Assembly: GCA_031257655.1 (NCBI GenBank)
Contig: JAIROF010000117.1
Coordinates: 1-11,052 of the forward strand
Direction: 5' to 3'
Length of the DNA stretch: 11,052 nucleotides
From: Prevotellaceae bacterium
Lineage (GTDB): Bacteria; Bacteroidota; Bacteroidia; Bacteroidales; UBA932
Numbering within the stretch: position 1 is the stretch's first letter; every line of letters starts with the position of its first letter. Shown here piece after piece: positions 8,401 through 11,052 of the stretch. The notes beneath the pieces were generated by a model. It had not been told where the DNA came from, searched no databases, and saw only the letters and a list, made by a program, of their open reading frames with translations. The position numbers and the translations under genes were made by a program.

Positions 8401-8503
8401 CTCGATGAGCGATTTCTTTAACCTCGAATCCATCAAGATTGAGCGAGGTATAGATTACCCGTTTCAGCGGGCATTAGTCATGAATTTATCTGCACGATTT
8501 TAG
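5405..8503 (+). CDS. SusC/RagA-type TonB-dependent outer-membrane receptor
   Basis: Outer-membrane beta-barrel that imports a ligand captured by its SusD partner, driven by TonB. From ATG 5405 it is 1032 residues, about the usual SusC length. A signal peptide ends near S26/Q27. A carboxypeptidase-regulatory-like domain spans about 33-110 (VTGTVKD...AGVAVRIQGS...DKNGQFSI...GYK). EDVVVESGI near 111 occupies the place of the EEVVVVGYG segment typical of SusC proteins. The plug spans about 120-250 and holds the SusC hallmarks LFILDGF (201-207) and ITILKDAGSTAIFGAKGANG (225-244). The rest is barrel, ending in an aromatic residue (LSARF) as barrel proteins usually do. TTG at 5402 would add one residue, but the adjacent ATG is preferred. 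There is no clear promoter in front; the repeat block lies immediately upstream. The susD-like gene starts 14 bases after the stop. The family is certain; the substrate is unknown. Confidence 0.96.
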   Translation: MKYITPFVRPFVTLAVVLFFALSARSQPASKAVTGTVKDAEDKKNMAGVAVRIQGSTVGTFTDKNGQFSIQAAEGNVLEFSMMGYKAYRHTVRKDTLAVTVLLEVDAVSLEDVVVESGIIQRNKLGFTGAYTTVSSEELKSVGNTNLLQSLRSLDPGVAVLDNNLTGSNPNALATIEVRGQTSMSITTLQDEAASTSNQPLFILDGFESTLQEINDLDVNRVESITILKDAGSTAIFGAKGANGVIVIETIKPKEGRMFVTYNGDFQLAVPDLSVYNMMNAAEKLEFERIAGRYNYNVNNDSEDPSVPMLGSLADGASQKRYYERLALVQSGVDTYWLSEPVRLAVTNGHSVHVSGGDKALLFTVGVNYKNNQGVMKGSARNTYGGNIKLVYRGVKSLNIQNSATFSGTIAEDGAWGSFSSFVNANPYYSKAPVDGEIPKFLDSEGSSAAVNPLYNASLNSRNDGKALNLTNNTSLDWKINNRWHVKGSVSLSSIITSNVSFIDPQHSSFDNTTYDKKGKYTSGTIDFWSYRANLSASYLKSIGEHNITMQGRTAIDESTSESETLVAVGFPAGSVGSPTNAFSYEPYQRPTYYERINRNVSFLGAFNYNYGYRYLLDLSYNLEGSTNFGKNKKFQPFGSVGVGWNLQREPFAAAWKWLDELKLRSTYGTNGNQNVNVVTNSIYSYYVGSNVFGQSAYLSRVGNPDLEWQVVEKIAAGLDVSVLSNRLKVNLDVYQSFTSPLIVVLDQRPSTGVDSYPVNMGFFRTRGYEFKLYYNLVNNVESGTLVNIKVTGAYNRSTYGGFNDALDDLNEAYRREDNSQLSLSSLQRYEDGRSPSDIWAVPSLGIDPATGREIFLTKSGEQSYLYNANDRVVMANSRPLLDGVLGATVRYKKFALYLNLRYRMGAYAYNSALFNKVENISLGNIIYNQDKRALYDRWQNVGDVVEFKKIGLQDPTPVSSRFIQKQSYLRGESVKLTWNFTGDRWLKALLLQDLSFSLSMSDFFNLESIKIERGIDYPFQRALVMNLSARF

Positions 8504-8517
8504 CAACCAACCCTACG

Positions 8518-10044
8518 ATGATGAAAAGCATAACGCGATACGCGCTCTTGCTGTCGGCAGCCCTCACCGCCGGCAGCTGCAACAAGTGGCTGGACGGAGC
8601 GCAGCCAAAAGACCAAAATCTGGACGACTACCAGTACGCTACCGAAATGGGCGTCAACTCGGTGCTCAACGGATTCTACCGCACCCTATCCTCCGAAACC
8701 CTCTACGGCAGCGTAATGACCATGACCGCCGTTGAGCTGCTCGCCCACTACTACTACTACGAGGAAGACCTGCTGAATAACGGCGATTTTACCTACTTCA
8801 ACTTCATGTCGAATTACATGTATGACGACGCCGTGGTGAAAAGCCCCTTCTCCGGCGTTTGGAAGGCCTCGTACAACCTCATATTTCAGCTCAACAACTT
8901 TATCGACCGGGTTGCCGTATCCAACATCCTCTCCGAAGAGAAGAAAAACGTGGCGCTCGGCGAAGCCTACGGCCTGAGGGCTTTCCTCCACCTCGACCTC
9001 TTCCGCCTCTTTGGCGCAGAAACCCAGCATATACCCTACAACACCTCCGCAGAGGTGGTGCCCCACGAAACAAGAACGCCCGACGATTTTTTTACCCTGC
9101 TGCTGCAGGACGTTGAGCAGGCAAAGGAGCTGCTCAAAAACGACCCCATCATTGCCAACGGCGTGCTGGACCTGACGAACGTTGAGCCTACCGCCAACCT
9201 TACGGAAAAAGAAATCTTTGACAAGTACCTGCGCAACTACCGCATGAACTACTACGCCGTGCAGGCGCTTCAGGCCAGGGCGCTCATGTTTAAGGGCGAT
9301 ACGCGCGAGGCCGCCGCCGTTGCGCAAAAGCTCATCGATGAGGCGTTCGCCGGAAAGCCTTTCCGCTGGGCGGATAAGGCAAAAATTGTGAGCGACCGCA
9401 ACTTCATCTTCTACTCGGAGGTGATATTCGGCGTCTACAACCTCGACCTCTACACCACCTGGGAGAAGTACACCAACGGAACCCGCCAGGGGCAAACCTA
9501 CGCGGTGAGCGTAGAAAACCTGCACAACAACATCTTCCGGTTCGACAATACGGGCAGCGATGTCTCGCTCTGGGAAGACCTCCGGATTAGACCCTGGCTA
9601 TCGAGCGCGGCAGGGCAGGGGCTGTACGTGTCGTACAAGTTTGCAAACTTTGTGCGCACCAACGACAACGACCCCATACGATACTTCCAACCCCTGATAA
9701 GGATGAGCGAAATGTTCTACATCGTAGCAGAAAATTTGCTCCTTAGCGAGGAGGTACCCGCAGCCGTGCAGCTGCTCAACGTGCTGCGTATGCAGCGCAA
9801 CTCGCAGCTGGAATCGCTGCCCGACCCCGCCGCTACCACCGCCCAGCAAGCCTTCGACATCCTCGAGGCGGAGTACTACAAAGAGTTCTACGCAGAGGGG
9901 CAGGTGTACTTCTACCTCAAGCGCCGCAAGAGCAGCCAAATTTTCGACGCCAACCGGCAGGGAAAAGTGGAGGCGGCGAAGTACAGCCCGCCTACGGGGA
10001 GCATTTACCTTATCCCTATTCCCGAAAGCGAAACAAACTTGTAA
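8518..10044 (+). CDS. SusD/RagB-type surface lipoprotein, nutrient-binding partner of the SusC-like receptor
   Basis: 508 residues from ATG 8518; a second ATG follows directly at 8521 and is equally plausible. The lipoprotein signal ends in AGSC with the lipidated Cys at 21, followed by NKWLD, a start shared by many SusD proteins. SusD hallmarks appear in order: VNSVLNGFYRTL near 46-57, the helix LGEAYGLRAFLHLDLFRLFG at 147-166, DDFFTLLLQDVEQAKELL after it, IRMSEMFYIVAE from 394, LLNVLRMQRNS, and EYYKEFYAEGQVYFYLKRR near the end. The C-terminus IYLIPIPESE matches the family's usual LPIP..E end, so the protein is complete. SusD proteins sit on the cell surface as a lid over the SusC barrel and bind glycans or peptides. 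It lies between the receptor and a DUF4843-type gene with short gaps, so one transcript is likely. Ligand specificity cannot be read from the sequence. Confidence 0.95.
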   Translation: MMKSITRYALLLSAALTAGSCNKWLDGAQPKDQNLDDYQYATEMGVNSVLNGFYRTLSSETLYGSVMTMTAVELLAHYYYYEEDLLNNGDFTYFNFMSNYMYDDAVVKSPFSGVWKASYNLIFQLNNFIDRVAVSNILSEEKKNVALGEAYGLRAFLHLDLFRLFGAETQHIPYNTSAEVVPHETRTPDDFFTLLLQDVEQAKELLKNDPIIANGVLDLTNVEPTANLTEKEIFDKYLRNYRMNYYAVQALQARALMFKGDTREAAAVAQKLIDEAFAGKPFRWADKAKIVSDRNFIFYSEVIFGVYNLDLYTTWEKYTNGTRQGQTYAVSVENLHNNIFRFDNTGSDVSLWEDLRIRPWLSSAAGQGLYVSYKFANFVRTNDNDPIRYFQPLIRMSEMFYIVAENLLLSEEVPAAVQLLNVLRMQRNSQLESLPDPAATTAQQAFDILEAEYYKEFYAEGQVYFYLKRRKSSQIFDANRQGKVEAAKYSPPTGSIYLIPIPESETNL

Positions 10045-10070
10045 ATCGTAAAACAAAACAGCACCCGAAT

Positions 10071-10880
10071 ATGAAACCATACCTTACCAAGCTGGCGCTT
10101 CTGGCCGCAACGCTCGCCTGCTCGTGCGAATACGAAAAGCTGCCCACCTACAGCGGGCAAGACCAGATATACTTTGCCTACGCCGACGACGTGCTCTCGA
10201 TGGTGGACGAGCTCTTTGTGCACTTTGGCTACGACGAGCCAATGAAGCCGGAAACAACCCTCTACGTAGGCGTAAAGGTGATGGGCAGCATTGCCGACGT
10301 TGACCGCCCCGTGAGCTTCGTCCTCGTGGATTCGCTTTCTACGGCAACGCCGGGGCGCGACGTCGAGCTGCTGCCCGAGCTATCCCTTGTGCCGGCTGGA
10401 AAAGAGCTGGGCCTCATTGCCCTTAAGCTGAAAAATACCGCCGCACTCCGGGATACCGTGCTGGCCATCGGAATACGCTTGGTAGAAAATGAATCATTCC
10501 GCGCAGACTACACCAAAACCCGATTCTCAAACGTCAACTCGGAGGGGAAAATCGTCAGCACAGAATACCGCGTGCGATTCGACAACGCCAATATTATCCC
10601 CCGGCTGTGGTTTGAAAACCTGGAGAAGTGTAACGCCATATTCGGAGAGTTCAGCAACACGAAGTTTGAGCTCATGTGCAGCTTGCTGGGGTTTGACAGA
10701 AGCTACTTCTCATACACCGAAGGAAATCCGGAAGAACTCTTTACCGCGCGCATTAACCTCTACTCGCTCAGCTGGATTCAAACCATGAACCGATACCTCA
10801 ACGAGTTCAGGGAGAAGAACGGCTACGCCCTGCGCGACGAATACGGAAACGAAATAAAAATGGGATCGACAATAAACTAA
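10071..10880 (+). CDS. DUF4843-type lipoprotein encoded after SusC/SusD
   Basis: 269 residues. The short hydrophobic signal ends in ACSCEYEKL; Cys19 fits the usual SCE context best, though Cys17 is possible. Residues 33-100 carry the pattern I associate with DUF4843: IYFAYADD, then VDELFVHFGYDE, a V.V.VMG.. strand, D.DRPVSF and a TA.PGRDVELLP stretch. VPAGKE at 107-112 and LAIGIRLVENESF at 131-143 continue it. The C-terminal helical part ending DEYGNEIK resembles the natural end of the family, so the gene seems full length even though its stop codon (10878-10880) lies within the 7-base repeat array. From memory, genes of this type often follow susD and precede further lipoproteins; their molecular role is not established. 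It starts 26 bases after the susD-like stop. An accessory surface component of the transporter is the best inference. Confidence 0.8.
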   Translation: MKPYLTKLALLAATLACSCEYEKLPTYSGQDQIYFAYADDVLSMVDELFVHFGYDEPMKPETTLYVGVKVMGSIADVDRPVSFVLVDSLSTATPGRDVELLPELSLVPAGKELGLIALKLKNTAALRDTVLAIGIRLVENESFRADYTKTRFSNVNSEGKIVSTEYRVRFDNANIIPRLWFENLEKCNAIFGEFSNTKFELMCSLLGFDRSYFSYTEGNPEELFTARINLYSLSWIQTMNRYLNEFREKNGYALRDEYGNEIKMGSTIN

Positions 10881-10929
10881 AAACTAAAAACTAAAAACTA
10901 AAAACTAAAAACTAAAAACTAAAAACTAA
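10874..10929 (+). repeat. Tandem 7-base repeat, unit AAACTAA, eight copies
   Basis: Eight uninterrupted identical copies. Copy 1 contains the TAA stop codon of the preceding lipoprotein gene. Because 7 and 3 share no factor, the array presents TAA in every forward frame within 21 bases. A short junction, 10930-10934 (AAGAA), separates it from the second array. Confidence 0.95.
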
Positions 10930-10934
10930 AAGAA

Positions 10935-11052
10935 CTAAACTCTAAACTCTAAACTCTAAACTCTAAACTCTAAACTCTAAACTCTAAACTCTAAACTCTA
11001 AACTCTAAACTCTAAACTCTAAACTCTAAACTCTAAACTCTAAACTCTAAAC
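10935..11052 (+). repeat. Tandem 7-base repeat, unit CTAAACT, sixteen copies plus six bases, running off the right edge
   Basis: All visible copies are identical. The unit shares the CTAAA core with the array before it (CTAAAAA in the same phase) but differs in the last two bases. The reverse complement carries TAG in every frame, so neither strand is coding. The true length is unknown because the window ends inside the array, which would also fit an assembly break. Confidence 0.95.

Noticed and set aside
10935..11052. Telomere-like repeat (TTTAGAG on the minus strand resembles the plant-type TTTAGGG).
   Set aside because: The unit differs from TTTAGGG, lacks the G-run needed for telomeric folding, and follows an ordinary bacterial operon. 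Heptamer tandem repeats between bacterial genes are a simpler explanation.

Overview
The window looks like chromosomal DNA from a member of the phylum Bacteroidota, probably order Bacteroidales. The evidence is a SusC-type TonB-dependent receptor and a SusD-type lipoprotein side by side, a DUF4843-type lipoprotein after them, and a large secreted surface protein whose C-terminus resembles a type IX secretion sorting tail. Coding DNA is fairly GC- and alanine-rich. Intergenic DNA is AT-rich and full of repeats. All genes I can support lie on the + strand.

Layout. Positions 1 to about 264 read as coding sequence entering from the left edge, but the frame then runs into non-coding-like DNA before stopping at 543. 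From about 265 to 614 there is no convincing gene. This stretch holds several perfect palindromes and three successive hairpin elements, two of which share sequences that could pair in alternative ways, so it may be a structured leader for the next gene. Positions 615-5138 encode a 1507-residue secreted protein: signal peptide, right-handed parallel beta-helix, two-part beta domain, seven beta-sandwich-like modules of about 85 residues, and a sorting-tail-like end. A domain resembling the DNRLRE/CBM96 carbohydrate-binding family sits between modules 2 and 3, in a segment of clearly lower GC. Positions 5145-5372 hold a non-coding nested repeat: two forward copies followed by two tandem inverted copies. 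Positions 5405-10880 form a compact three-gene unit (susC-like, susD-like, DUF4843-type lipoprotein) with gaps of 14 and 26 bases. Positions 10874-11052 are two abutting arrays of 7-base repeats; the last gene's stop codon lies inside the first array and the second array runs off the right edge.

How the genes may work together. SusC and SusD homologues form an outer-membrane import complex with a TonB-driven barrel and a surface lipoprotein lid. The DUF4843-type lipoprotein probably belongs to the same surface machine. No glycoside hydrolase, peptidase, sigma factor or anti-sigma factor is present, so the substrate cannot be named. The upstream beta-helix protein could bind or process a polysaccharide at the cell surface, but its link to the transporter rests only on position and orientation. 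I see no CRISPR array, tRNA, rRNA or transposase gene. The most distinctive features are the mosaic surface protein, the structured leader, and the two unrelated repeat families around the transporter operon.
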